Part shown: one piece after another, positions 55,183-64,000 of the stretch
How the letters are laid out: the number at the start of each line of letters is the position of its first letter
How positions within the stretch are numbered: the first letter of the stretch is position 1
From: J054 sp963850255
GTDB lineage: Bacteria > Pseudomonadota > Gammaproteobacteria > Steroidobacterales > GCA-2729495
Reading direction: 5' to 3'
DNA length: 64,000 nucleotides
Assembly: GCA_963850255.1 (NCBI GenBank)
Contig: CAWKLL010000011.1
Location: forward strand, 22,990-86,989
Notes under the pieces: model-generated
What the model saw: the letters and a program-made list of their open reading frames with translations, nothing else
Database searches by the model: none
Told to the model about the DNA's origin: nothing
Position numbers and translations under genes: made by a program

Positions 55183-55802
55183 TGTTTGTAGAGCCGGCTG
55201 ATTACGAGTACTACCTTGGCAATCTCGTCGAGTGGAAGACCCACTTGGATGTTGCCGTTCACTCGTACTGCCTGATGACGAACCACGTCCATCTGGTATT
55301 GGCGCCGCGCTCGGATGGCGGCGCGATCTCCGCCCTGATGCGCCAGCTATCCGCCCGGCAGGCGCGCTACGTGAACCGGCTCGAGCGGCGCAGTGGCACG
55401 CTGTGGGGCGGGCGCTTCAAGTGCAGCATCATCGACTCAGAGAATTACCTGCTGGCCTGCATGCGCTACGTGGATCTGAACCCAGTGCGTGCGGGCATCT
55501 GCAGGCATCCGGCCGACTATCACTGGAGCAGTTACGCGCAGAAGGTAGGCCTGCTGGACGAGTCACAGCACGATCACTGGCTGGATCCCGACCCGGTCAC
55601 GAGGCACGAGGACACGAGCCGCCGCCAGCATGCTTACGCAAGCTTTGTGTCGGCCGAGGTGCCGGACGGTGAAACTGACCTGATACGCACAGCGGTGCAA
55701 CGAAATCAGCTAACCGGCAATGGGCGTTTCATCGACGAGATTGAACGTCGGACGGGCCTGCGCATAGAGGCGCGGGGGCAGGGCAGGCCGCCGGGAAAAT
55801 AG
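55107..55802 (+). CDS. REP-associated tyrosine transposase (RAYT, Y1_Tnp family)
   Basis: 231 aa. N-terminal GYPHHIVQRGHNRKAVF is the RAYT signature; residues 60-62 (HVH in MTNHVHLVL) are the metal-binding HUH-type pair, and Tyr88 (ARYVN) is the candidate nucleophile, followed by GTLWGGRFK and CMRYVDLNPVRAGI. A basic C-terminus ends GRPPGK. RAYTs cut single-stranded REP hairpins. The stop TAG lies inside a repeat copy, and repeats flank both sides, so the gene and the family clearly belong together. Likely active given the recent duplications. Confidence 0.92.
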   Translation: MGRQPRVFLPGYPHHIVQRGHNRKAVFVEPADYEYYLGNLVEWKTHLDVAVHSYCLMTNHVHLVLAPRSDGGAISALMRQLSARQARYVNRLERRSGTLWGGRFKCSIIDSENYLLACMRYVDLNPVRAGICRHPADYHWSSYAQKVGLLDESQHDHWLDPDPVTRHEDTSRRQHAYASFVSAEVPDGETDLIRTAVQRNQLTGNGRFIDEIERRTGLRIEARGQGRPPGK

Positions 55803-55861
55803 ACCCGGCACCTTTTTATTTAACCGTTCCCACTCAGAAAATAGACCCGGCACCTTTTTCC
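55795..55861 (-). repeat. Two direct RAYT-type repeats after the RAYT gene
   Basis: GGAAAATAGACCCGGCACC at 55795 and GAAAATAGACCCGGCACC at 55837. The first supplies the RAYT stop codon. A CAGTCTGACCCCAATT sequence follows near 55878, resembling the right end of the other repeat family. Confidence 0.85.
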
Positions 55862-55923
55862 CGCCTCGGAAAAAGCAGTCTGACCCCAATTACTTAGCAG
55901 AAAAATTCCCATACTCTCTCTCT

Positions 55924-57200
55924 ATGAGAATACTGGCGAAGGAGTTTTCGAGGGCCCCTGAATGGGCAACGGCCATGGAGCCAGGTCACTGGTGCCGGAT
56001 CTCCGGGAACGCTCCGGATCTGGATCTGGCACCCACACCCATCGGCACTCGCTATCTGGAAGATAACGATCCCGCTCGTGACCCCGCACTAAATCCCCCC
56101 AGGACCCTAAAGGAACGCGCCCGCAGATTGGTCGGTCGCGATTGGATCGCGCCATGGCGCGGCCGGGTCGGCTTTTCGTCCATTACGGAAGCCTGGAACG
56201 GGGCCGTGTATGCCTCACGCTTCGGAAGGTCTGGTGCGATGATTGTCTTCGGTGGCGGCCACAATGACTACTTCGGTTCCGATGTCCACGCGTTCGATCT
56301 CGCGCACCGTGAGTGGCGACGTCTAACTGACCGGCTTCGTTGCGGGTCAGCCCGGACGAGTACGGGGAAGGCGCGATCTACCCCGATGCGGTCTATCCCG
56401 ACAACTCACCGCTGCCGCCACACACCTACGACTACATTCAGTACGATGAGGCGGGCAACGATTTCATATTGTTGAAAGGCCAGACAGAACTCGGCCCGAA
56501 CGTCCAAGCGGCGGCGATTCCGCACTTGTTCAACCTGGATACGCTTACCTGGCGGCATGGTCCCAGACATGAATCAGCGATTCTCAATTCCGGTGGCTTC
56601 ACGACATGGGATGCAAAGCGCCGGCTGTTGTGGGGCCATTCTGGTGACGATGGTGGCGGTAACGCGTTCGTCGCGTACAGCCCTGATGGCGCGAATCCGG
56701 ACGGATCGTTTGGCAGTTGGAGCGAGTTCCATCCCAGCAAATTACCGGGCGAGGCCAATCACAATGCCATGCAGATTCACCCGGTTGCGGACTCAATTCT
56801 GGTCTCGCTTCACGCCCGCGACTCTCTGGGGGTCATCGATCCCAAGAATCCCGGCGACGCCATCACCCCTGTTAAGTCCCTCGGCCCCAAACCGCCTATT
56901 CAAGAATACGCGGCCCTGGAATACTCAACGGGACTAGGATCACTCGTGTACTACTCTGCTGCTGACGGTGCAGTCGTTTATGCTATCGATTGGGATGGCG
57001 AGGCACGTTGGCACGTGCTCAGCGCACCAGCAAGCCTCGATCCGGTTGCTGATGCCGCCGCCCAGTCTCGTCAGGCACAGTCAACCAAGCGCATACGTTT
57101 GGGCGGTTTCGGATTGCTCATTTCGACGAACGTCGACCTGGCATTGCTGGTTCGCCACGTGGACTCGCCGGTGTACGCCATGCGGTTGCCGAGTCAATAA
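55924..57200 (+). pseudogene. Kelch-like protein of unknown function, frameshifted
   Basis: The first frame gives WAPWRGRVGFSS-type segments and GAMIVFGGGHNDYFGSDVHAFDLAHREWRRLTD, a kelch-like blade. From about 56331 the second frame continues with RVSPDEYGEGAIYPDAVYPDN, HESAILNSGGFTTWDAKRRLLWGHSGDDGGGN and more blades. One missing base near 56331 (CC for CCC) would restore LTDPASLRVSPDEYG. No signal peptide is visible and the N-terminus abuts repeat-rich DNA, so the 5' end may also be lost. Function not known. Confidence 0.65.
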
Positions 57201-57257
57201 AGGAGCCGGGTTTATTTGGCAACAAATACTTAAAAAAAGGACCCGGCCCCTTTTTCC
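57198..57257. repeat. Inverted pair of degenerate RAYT-type repeats
   Basis: AAAGGAGCCGGGTTTATTT and AAAAAAAGGACCCGGCCCC. The first begins at the stop codon of the kelch-like gene. Confidence 0.6.
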
Positions 57258-57420
57258 CAGTTGCCACACGACGTCTTAACAACCTCAATCTTCGAAGTTT
57301 GCAGGCCTGCTGCCCCAGCTAAACCGCTCATCACGCTGCCAATATCGCCAAGAGAAACCTCTTCGGTGATAATCGATGGAAGTTGTATACGATCCATTCC
57401 AGTGAGGAAATGATGAACAA

Positions 57421-58341
57421 TTGCGTGCCAGCCGAGATTGGCCCATGTGGCCGGAGCGCGTACCGAAGATCTGGGGAACGCCCGTGCGGGTTCTAGTGAC
57501 GGGAGCGAACGGTCGCACTGGTCGACCGATCGTCTCGGCGCTCGCTACGAAAGGGATGGCGGTTCGCGCATTCCTTCGCAAAGCCAACCAGGTCGCCGAC
57601 CTAGAGGATCTCGGCGCAGAGAGCTGCGCCATAGGGGATATGACCGACAAGGCGTCCATAGCTGCCGCCGTGGAAAGCTGCGACAAGATCGTGCACATCG
57701 GGCCTCCCGTGCATCCGCTGGAGGTCGAAATCACGGCGCATTTTATCGAAGCGGCCACCCAGGGCGACGTTTCACACTTCATCTATTACTCGGTGATGCA
57801 CCCGCTTCGACGCGAAGTTCGTCACCACCGGCTGAAGCTCGATGCGGAGGAGAAGCTAATCGAATCCGCGTTACCGTATACGATCGTCCAGCCCTGTCGC
57901 TACATGCAACACCTGGAACCCATCTGGTCGACGGTAATGGCGCAGGGCGTGCACGCTATGCCTTTCAGCACAGAGAAGAAGTTCAGCATAGTTGACCTGC
58001 TGGACCTTGCCGAAGCGGTTGCGATAGTGGCGGGCCGGGAGAGCGACCATTATGCGACCTATGAGCTTGCAGGGCCGGAGCCTCTGAGCCAGGTCGAAAT
58101 GGCCCGGATTATTTCCTCGGTGACGGGAAAAGAGATCTCCGCCCGGGCGACGCCGATCGACGCCATGAAAGAAGCGGCGGCCGCGAAGGGGTTGCCCAAC
58201 GACATGATTGAGCAAATGGTCATCATGAATACCCACTACGATCAGCATGGGTTTCTCGGCAACCCTAACGTTCTCCGTTGGCTATTGGGCCGAGAACTGA
58301 CAACGTTTGAGAACTACGTTCGCCGACTCTCGAAAAAGTAA
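57421..58341 (+). CDS. NmrA-like NAD(P)-binding protein
   Basis: 306 aa if started at TTG 57421; GTG 57484, just before the fold (VRVLVTGANGRTGRPIVSALATKG), is at least as likely. The Rossmann motif TGANGRTG is followed by RAFLRKANQVADL, FIYYSVMHPLRREVRHHRLK and TIVQPCRYMQHL, typical of NmrA-type reductases. Cytoplasmic. Third NmrA-like protein in the window; no operon partners. Confidence 0.75.
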   Translation: MRASRDWPMWPERVPKIWGTPVRVLVTGANGRTGRPIVSALATKGMAVRAFLRKANQVADLEDLGAESCAIGDMTDKASIAAAVESCDKIVHIGPPVHPLEVEITAHFIEAATQGDVSHFIYYSVMHPLRREVRHHRLKLDAEEKLIESALPYTIVQPCRYMQHLEPIWSTVMAQGVHAMPFSTEKKFSIVDLLDLAEAVAIVAGRESDHYATYELAGPEPLSQVEMARIISSVTGKEISARATPIDAMKEAAAAKGLPNDMIEQMVIMNTHYDQHGFLGNPNVLRWLLGRELTTFENYVRRLSKK

Positions 58342-58412
58342 TTCCGCGCCAATATCGAGCGCACGCAGCAATCGCTGTCACCCTAAGTTCAGAAATGTAG
58401 GGCAGTCGCAAC

Positions 58413-58446
58413 AAAAAAAGGGCAGCGGATGAATCCGCTGCCCTTT
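58413..58446 (-). terminator. Rho-independent terminator (bidirectional stem)
   Basis: 14-bp stem AAAGGGCAGCGGAT / ATCCGCTGCCCTTT with a GA loop; on the minus strand it is followed by a run of U. It lies about 50 bp beyond the stop of the TonB receptor and may also serve the converging NmrA gene. Confidence 0.85.
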
Positions 58447-58494
58447 GAGTCTTACAAGGTGGCTTTTTGCTATTTGCCCCCGTTACTCGCCCGG

Positions 58495-60399
58495 TTATTT
58501 ACCAAAGTGCGCGCTAATGGTCAGGCCATACGTACGCGGCTGGGGCAGCGCTAGCGAGTAACCATATGCGAACGTGGTGAAGTTCGTGGTGCGCTGGGCC
58601 GCCAGCACGGGATCGTCATCCAATACGTTCTCGATCCAGGCTGTAACGCTGTAGCGATCACCGCGCCAGCCGCCGCGCAGATTATGCAGCCAGCCCGACT
58701 CCGACTCGGCCAGGCCGATAACCCAGGTGGTGGATTCGGACTGGAACACGGAATCCGAGCGCGCGAACCACTCACCTTCCTGTCCAAAGATTCTGCCGGC
58801 CGGTATGTTGAAGTCAACTGCGAACGCCGCCATATGTTCCGGCGAGCGGGGTATCGGATTGCCGGCCGCCTGCGCATCTCCGGTGACATTGAGATTGGCG
58901 CCGTCTTCCAGGTCGATGATCTCGGTTTTGTTGTAGTTGTAGTTACCGCTGAACGTCCAGTTGTCGGTGAGCGCGTAGGCCCCTGCCAACTCAAATCCCC
59001 AGATTTCGGAGCTACCATTTTTCTGGTAGTCGATACCCCCACCAAGGCGGTCTGAACCTTCTACATAGCGGCCATCACCATTGCTGTCCTCGCCCGGCAA
59101 AAACGATCTATATACCTGGTTGTTCCATTCCATTATGTAGACAGCACCGTTTAAGTATCCTCTGCCGTTAGCAAAGCTGTGCTTGGCCCCGAACTCGTAG
59201 CTTAGCAACTCAGCCTGGTCTACCTCGTACCCGGCGCCGGTGATGGCCTGGAAAGCGGGGAACGCGACCGTGGGCTCAAGCTGAATCACCTCTGGGTTGA
59301 AAGCACCCGGGTTGTTGCCCTCCGCATAGCTCCCATACACCATGGTGTTGTCGGTAAAACTATATTCCACGATGACCCTTGGCAGCCACGCTTCAAACGT
59401 GCCCGCGGCCGGAACTTCGGCGCCGCCGAAGGGGCGCGCGGTGTCGATTGCTAGCTGGTCCGTACTTGAGTCGAGGGGCATGGCCTCCTGTGTATACGAT
59501 TGCGCCGTTACAATATCGTCCTCTTCGTATCGCAGCTCGACACTTGCGGTTAGCTTGTCAGTAATATCAACGTCCAAGCTGCCAAATACCGCTTTATTTT
59601 CGATGTTTTCCTCACCGAAGGGAGTGGGGGGGCCGAACGCAGGGATAGTGGAACCTCTTGGGCCGGGTGCCCGGGGGTCGTTGGGGCCGATGGAGGGGAA
59701 GCCAGACAGACTATCCTTCCATTGATCCAGCTCGAGATAGTACGCGCCCAGCATCCAGCGCACGCGTCGATCCCGGGGCGACGACAGGCGGAGCTCCTGG
59801 GACCATGACTCATCCGTCCACTGCGAGTAGAGATCGAGACAGCATTCCTGGAGCGCGCGATACTCCGAAAGATCTTGCTTGAAGGCCCCCGTCACAGAGC
59901 TGAGGACGTAGTCGGAGCCACCGAGGTCCCAATCGATATTCAGCGTGGTCATGGTGTTTTCGCGCTTCATGCCCAGTTCGCGTGTATTTCCCGCTGTTGG
60001 GGGATTCGTGTTGACCGACAGACCTCCCTCAATCAGGTCACGGCTAAGGGTTCCGCAGTAATAATTTCTGGTGCCGGTGCCAAACGGACCGCAATTGTTG
60101 CTCGTGCCTTCGATAATAAAAGAGGGGGCCGGTCCATCGTCCTCGTCACTAAACACATGCCGCAACTTGATCGAAATATCCTCTGTGGGTGTGGCAAACA
60201 GGGTCAGGTTCCACGCATTAGTCTTCTGGCCGCCCAGGTTTTCACCGCCAGGGAAATTGTTTTCCCAGGCCCCGTCGAAGGTGTAGTAGCGCGCCGATCC
60301 TCGAATGGCCAGCTTGTCCTCGATGATCGGGGCCTCAGCGGAGAGCCATACGTCCAGGCGACCCGAGTCGCCGACAATCGCATTGACATCGGCGTTCAA
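58495..60399 (-). pseudogene. TonB-dependent receptor lacking signal and plug (cut by IS66 remnant)
   Basis: 634 codons of barrel. It begins NADVNAIVGDSGRLDVWLSAEAPIIEDKLAIRGSARYY, which in full-length receptors follows the plug's GxxxYGR region. Signal peptide, TonB box and plug (about 170 residues) are missing because the sequence joins IS66 transposase DNA at about 60400. The barrel and the C-terminal strand (GLTISAHFGK) are intact. It cannot act as a gated receptor as it stands. The downstream terminator is preserved. Confidence 0.85.
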
Positions 60400-60856
60400 C
60401 TCATTGCCTCCTTCGCTCCAGTGCGGTCGTGACCTTTGCGCTTCGGCTTGTTCGCCTCATCGTTCTTGCCCTCGTCAGCATTGTCTCCGGACGAGGGCAT
60501 TTTTTCTTCTGCGCTGCTATCGCTGCCGATCTTTAAATCGGCACTATTTTCCAAATTACCGTTGGCATCATCGGGGAACAGGTTTTTCATCTTCTCGCTG
60601 CTCGAACCGAATATCAGTTTGCGAAGCCGGCGAACCGACGCTCCTTTTAACTCCAGTTCCTGAGTGACAACCGCGAGGGTATCCACTGCGCCACCGAGTT
60701 CTCGATGTCTTCGTCGCTAAGAACAGACCTGGTTTTCTCAATTATATTTTTCAGTTCATCAAGGGAAACATCCAGCCTGCCCGAGCCGCTTTTGAGGGCG
60801 GAGGTGCCTCTCTTTTGGGGAGACTTTCTTTTGCGTTTGATTGTGCGCTTCGACAT
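60396..60856 (-). pseudogene. IS66-family transposase TnpC, N-terminal fragment
   Basis: The first frame (from 60856) has a basic N-terminus and SLDELKNIIEKTRSVLSDEDIEN. The second has DTLAVVTQELELKGASVRRLRKLIFGSSSEKMKNLFPDD, the leucine-zipper/GSSSEK start of IS66 transposases, and an acidic linker ending KPKRKGHDRTGAK. A frameshift lies near 60690. The zinc-binding and catalytic DDE domains are absent; the sequence runs directly into the receptor. The element is dead. Confidence 0.8.
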
Positions 60857-60932
60857 TATGTGGACAATATTTGACGTTTCGAAAAAGATTGGAACTCGAG
60901 ATCAGCCAGAAGATCCGCCACAATCCTCTTTT

Positions 60933-61280
60933 TTAGACTTTTCGCCACACCGGAACTGTCGCTAACTCGCTTGGGTTTCCTCCCCGAAGCAAAATAAGCA
61001 GCTCGTGTGCTTCTAACTCGCTTAGTTTTTCTTCGCCCCCGGGCCAGTGCCTAAATTTGCTTTGAGACAATCGCTTCTGACAAAGCCAAAACCCCTGCCC
61101 GTCGTACACAAGCACTTTGATCGCCGTTTTTCTTTTATTTCGAAACACAAATACTGACCCGCAAAACGGGTCCTCATCAAACTCGTTTCGGCAAAGCTGC
61201 GCGAGACCATCTATGCCCTTGCGGAAGTCTACGGACTCTACTGCTACCTTTATTCGCATCTGCGGCGTTATCTGGATCAT
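60933..61280 (-). CDS. IS66-family accessory protein TnpB
   Basis: 115 aa, normal length. The conserved VAVESVDFRKGIDGLAQLCRNEFDEDPFCGSVFVFRNKRKTAIKVLVYDGQGFWLCQKRL is the IS66 Orf2 signature. It overlaps the end of TnpA by ATGA-type coupling. Required with TnpA and TnpC for transposition, but TnpC is broken here. Confidence 0.9.
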   Translation of the reverse strand: MIQITPQMRIKVAVESVDFRKGIDGLAQLCRNEFDEDPFCGSVFVFRNKRKTAIKVLVYDGQGFWLCQKRLSQSKFRHWPGGEEKLSELEAHELLILLRGGNPSELATVPVWRKV

Positions 61281-61582
61281 CGAACTCTGCTACAAAAAGC
61301 GTCCATTGCTCGTGATACGTCATCACCGCTCGCGTTTCTGACAAACAGACAACATCCATCCGAACGCCTTATTTCTATCTCTAATGGTTCATTTTCTTGG
61401 GTGCTGGAAAAGCCACGTATCTCCACAAAAGAAGGGATCGATTTACCCGATAGGGGACTCCCTGTTTTGATTTCCATTTTCTTCTTGAGAACAGAATAGC
61501 TAATTCCAAGACTTTTCGACGTGTAATTAACACCACACTCTCGAGCCAATTCCGCCGCTTCTTGCCACAATCCCTCCGGCAT
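61277..61582 (-). CDS. IS66-family TnpA (start unclear)
   Basis: 101 aa from ATG 61582. In-frame homology-like sequence extends upstream to about 61660 (INSLEQRIDQWRLSPSKERK), so the real start may be further up or lost; an AGGAGG near 61690 precedes a TTG in a different frame. The helix-turn-helix-like segment is MPEGLWQEAAELARECGVNYTSKSLGISYSVLKKKM. Probably a DNA-binding accessory protein of the element. Confidence 0.65.
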   Translation of the reverse strand: MPEGLWQEAAELARECGVNYTSKSLGISYSVLKKKMEIKTGSPLSGKSIPSFVEIRGFSSTQENEPLEIEIRRSDGCCLFVRNASGDDVSRAMDAFCSRVR

Positions 61583-61952
61583 CTTTCGTTCTTTCGAAGG
61601 ACTGAGACGCCACTGGTCAATACGTTGCTCAAGCGAGTTAATGCCTTGGATACCTTCCTTTGATTGAATGTTCTCAACAGCTGACCTCCTCTGTCTACGA
61701 AAAACAGATGGGATTATAGATGAGAGCTTTCATAATTTCATGCAGGCTTACCGGAGGGTTACTCTGCAATGGAGATATGCCCTTCCCACGTGGAGGGCTG
61801 GCTATCGGTTTCTTGGATGTCGTCAAAGAGGTACACTAGCGTTGTGGATCCCGTTGCACCTCCCGTTAGTTGGCAGTTCTCGTCGATTGACAGGGACATT
61901 TTTAGGAATTCATTGTCGTAAAAACTGTCCAAGGGAAGACTGAAATATTCGA

Positions 61953-62396
61953 TTGGCCCTCTGTGCCAATATGAGTGAGACATTCACGACGGGAGAGATT
62001 AGAGTAGCAAACACGTGGGGCGAGACAGGCAATAAAGATGGTACAGGTGGGCTCACTGATGACATCCGCACCGCCTTTGTGGTGTACCTGGCTGGGCACC
62101 CACGTCCCATGGCTGAATTACTGGACCCCAACGAACAACCCCTCAAAGAAATCTTTTCCAAACAGTTTGCAGGAATGACCAGAGATCCCGTGTCTTTGGA
62201 AACACTTGTGCAAACCAGGCGCAATATCGTTGCGTTAATAGGCAAAAGCCTCACCGCGAATGAACGGCTGTTTTTGCAGTCTTTCAAACAAGGCGCACCA
62301 GACTGGCAGCTTCTTTCTGTTCCCCACCTTGCGCAGCTGCCTGCCATCCAATGGAAACTGCGTAATATTGAGAAGATGCAGCCCACGAACATGTAG
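61953..62396 (+). pseudogene. AbiEii/AbiGii toxin, C-terminal fragment
   Basis: 147 codons matching the C-terminal half of AbiEii-type nucleotidyltransferase toxins: AFVVYLAGHPRPMAELLDPN, FAGMTRDPVSLETLVQTRRNIVALIGKSLTANERLFLQSF, then PDWQLLSVPHLAQLPAIQWKLRNI. The N-terminal nucleotidyltransferase core is missing and no antitoxin (AbiEi) gene is seen. Residual of an abortive-infection or toxin-antitoxin locus. Confidence 0.6.
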
Positions 62397-62709
62397 AGAG
62401 TTTAGAAAAGCTAAAGAAAGTTTTGGGACTGTGAGCGACTGTTTTTGTGACAAGTGTCCCTTCCGTTTTTTTTATCGGTCAAAATAGTGAGTGTGTAAGA
62501 GCCTGTACCGCCCAACTAATTTGTCCCGGTCTTGGCTCCGCAATAGGTTGACACGTTCCCTCGCCACTTGAGTAAACCGTACAGCGATAATACTGCGATA
62601 ACGGATCTTCGTCGAGCACTACGGATCTCGTTTTTTACTTTGATTATCGCAATAGCGGTCAAGCTCGATGGTGGAAAGAGGGCTATCTTTGAGCTTGTTA
62701 GGAGATGCC
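62397..62709. other. Intergenic region, no gene seen
   Basis: About 310 bp of moderate GC between two gene fragments. A TTGAGTAAAC string occurs near 62567, similar to the one upstream of the DUF1838 and VOC genes. Confidence 0.4.
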
Positions 62710-62948
62710 ATGGTAACTCGTTGGGAAAAAATGAAGGCAGTTGAACGGATGCAAGACCACATCGACGCCCATTTGCGGGAAGTGATCACCCTGCAGATCT
62801 AGCGCGGGCGGCGCGCTACTCTCCTTATCATGCAGCACGGGTATTCAAGGAACTAACCGGAAACAGTCCGTTCGAGTATATCCGGTTGATGCGCATGTCT
62901 GCTGCCGCACGAGCACTGGTCGAACAACCGGTCAATGTACACTTCTAG
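62710..62948 (+). pseudogene. AraC-family regulator fragment, frameshifted
   Basis: The ATG at 62710 has GGAG upstream and encodes WEKMKAVERMQDHIDAHLREVITLQ, then stops. After one missing G (following 62796) the next frame continues DLARAARYSPYHAARVFKELTG and SPFEYIRLMRMSAAARALVEQ. This is the AraC/XylS first HTH and linker helix. The second HTH and any effector domain are missing after 62940. Not functional. Confidence 0.75.
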
Positions 62949-63225
62949 GCGGTGTTTATCATTTTCAGTCAAGGTTCAATTTCGAGAAACGGAACCGGTT
63001 AAAATCAGATATTATTATGTTATCGAAGCATGAATCGATGAAGGGAGAGAAGTATAATGGCGCTGATGTTTTTTTTTTACTAACGGCTAAGAAGAGAGGC
63101 GGTGCGAAAGTGTCATGATTATGTGCTGGGTAAGAGCTTGGAGCCTTCGCCCGCGAGACTGGGCTCGGGAGCTCTTTGATGCTGGACAGGGATTTGTTAT
63201 GGCTTATTTTGTAGATCATAGGGGA
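62949..63225. other. Low-GC intergenic region, no gene seen
   Basis: AT-rich DNA with a run of ten T near 63068. Open frames on both strands lack SD and recognisable motifs. Composition differs clearly from the first 60 kb. Confidence 0.4.
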
Positions 63226-63848
63226 TCAGGGGTTGAATGTATTAAGACGTTTCAGCATGCGTGTGTTAACCTCGAGCCGAGCTTCTTCGTCGTCCGCAAA
63301 ATTGCTGCTGAGGTACTCTCGATGAAGAACTTTTGCGTCGGCGGTGGCCTGTTTGAATTCAGTGTGGTGGGTGTCGACCAGAACGAGTTTAAGTTGGATA
63401 TCTCGCTTGGTTGAGAGACGGTCGCTGGGTTCATTAATCTGTGCCCTTACCTCCGCTGAGGTGTATTTACCCACGTTTGCTTCATCGAGTTTTTTCTTGG
63501 AGAAGAGGGTAGTGGTATTGAGCGTGATGCGGTGGGATATATGAAGATAAACTTTATTTAGCCTGCGCACTTCTTGGCGTAGGGCGGTCTCGAACTCCGG
63601 GTGATGTGGGATGGGTCTAGGGCAGCTGACGGCTTTTCGCTTTTTAGTATGGATTTCATGAAGTGCGAGTAGACGGGGTGCTGCTTGAGATAGCCATATT
63701 CCATTACAAGGTCTGGGCATGTGAGGCTGCCTATTGAGAGGTACCTGGGTCCAGCCCATAGCATCGAGCAGGCGAAGGCAACTACTACGACGGCTTTGTA
63801 GTTTATTGCGAGAAGGATCCCTTCTTTCAGGTTCTTGGAGGCTGGCAA
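63226..63848 (-). pseudogene. Unrecognised protein, probably frameshifted
   Basis: Two overlapping minus-strand frames may be one gene. The first starts at 63848 with a hydrophobic segment (AINYKAVVVVAFACSMLWA) and continues to MKSILKSEKPSAA. The second carries PIPHHPEFETALRQEVRRLNKVYLHISHRI and a charged helical tail to TRMLKRLNTFNP. The change of frame would be near 63610-63630. No family recognised. It might be a small membrane protein; it might also be chance. Confidence 0.3.
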
Positions 63849-64000
63849 ATTTTCTTGGAAAGCAGGCGCGTATTAGCTTCTAATAGTAATAATGCCCTAC
63901 TTGGAGACCGAGCCCCTGGATGTTGTAGCTACGACCGTTTGGAATATGCGGAGAACGCTGATATAAGCTTCATTTCAAGGATTGTTCATTGTGCTAGAGT

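Larger units (their letters stand above)
60396..61660 (-). mobile_element. Truncated IS66-family insertion sequence
   Basis: TnpA, TnpB and the start of TnpC lie in the usual order on the minus strand. The downstream two-thirds of TnpC and that inverted repeat are missing; I cannot identify the other inverted repeat. Confidence 0.75.

Noticed and set aside
54777..55861. Regularly spaced short repeats resembling a CRISPR array
   Set aside because: Spacing is irregular, units occur in both orientations and all over the window, and no cas gene is present; they belong to the RAYT family.
61759..61983. 74-aa minus-strand frame with a protein-like composition
   Set aside because: No SD or recognised motif, and it overlaps the AbiEii fragment antisense; it could be the tail of another broken gene but evidence is too thin.
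62965..63219. 84-aa minus-strand frame in the AT-rich part
   Set aside because: Low-complexity Ser/Lys/Phe content, no SD, no motif.

Overview
The window looks like chromosomal DNA of a GC-rich gammaproteobacterium, probably marine or otherwise free-living. This is an inference from gene content: TonB-dependent receptors, VPLPA/PEP-CTERM-type surface proteins, twin-arginine-exported oxidoreductases, DUF1838 proteins and a REP-associated tyrosine transposase (RAYT). I cannot name a genus. No rRNA, tRNA or CRISPR array was seen.

Layout. 0.3-9.5 kb: exported SDR and M24 peptidase, hypothetical and EF-hand proteins, an MRJP/yellow-type lipoprotein, a CBS protein, and a pair of convergent c-type cytochromes beside a SoxC-like fragment. 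10-19 kb: two adjacent DUF1838 genes (the first frameshifted), an alpha/beta hydrolase, NmrA and VOC proteins, a small cytochrome, a BBE-type FAD oxidase and an ABM monooxygenase. 18.8-21.5 kb: a metal-handling block with an AztC-like zinc-binding lipoprotein, an AztD-like beta-propeller and a divergent bufferin-like Cys-rich peptide. 23.5-32.8 kb: four CTERM-tagged proteins around a third DUF1838 gene and an envelope-stress block (repeat protein, ECF sigma factor, MscS, Ala-rich lipoprotein, MscL). 33-44 kb: pectinacetylesterase-like hydrolase, flavin amine oxidase, lipoprotein-anchored NmrA, then a TonB receptor-serine hydrolase-YCII-YCII operon facing a second receptor. 45-53.5 kb: PQQ dehydrogenase (frameshifted), methyltransferase, MFS exporter, aldehyde dehydrogenase, LysE exporter, a second near-identical copy of the cytochrome pair, and Tpm. 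53.8-58.3 kb: fifth CTERM protein, the RAYT, a frameshifted kelch-like protein and a third NmrA protein. 58.5-64 kb: a TonB receptor cut by an IS66-family remnant, then a lower-GC stretch of broken genes (AbiEii toxin tail, AraC regulator).

The strongest theme is a dispersed short repeat with core GGTGCCGGGTCTATTT. About 30 copies, often as inverted pairs, occupy most intergenic gaps from 0.26 to 57 kb. An intact RAYT sits among them, its stop codon lies inside a repeat copy, its 5' end is part of a 189-bp tandem duplication, and a second RAYT relic lies 1.4 kb upstream. The 1.48-kb cytochrome duplication ends in the same repeat. A second repeat family of about 100-140 bp is also present.

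At least seven genes are interrupted by single-base indels. These may be real pseudogenes or sequence errors, and cannot be separated without reads.
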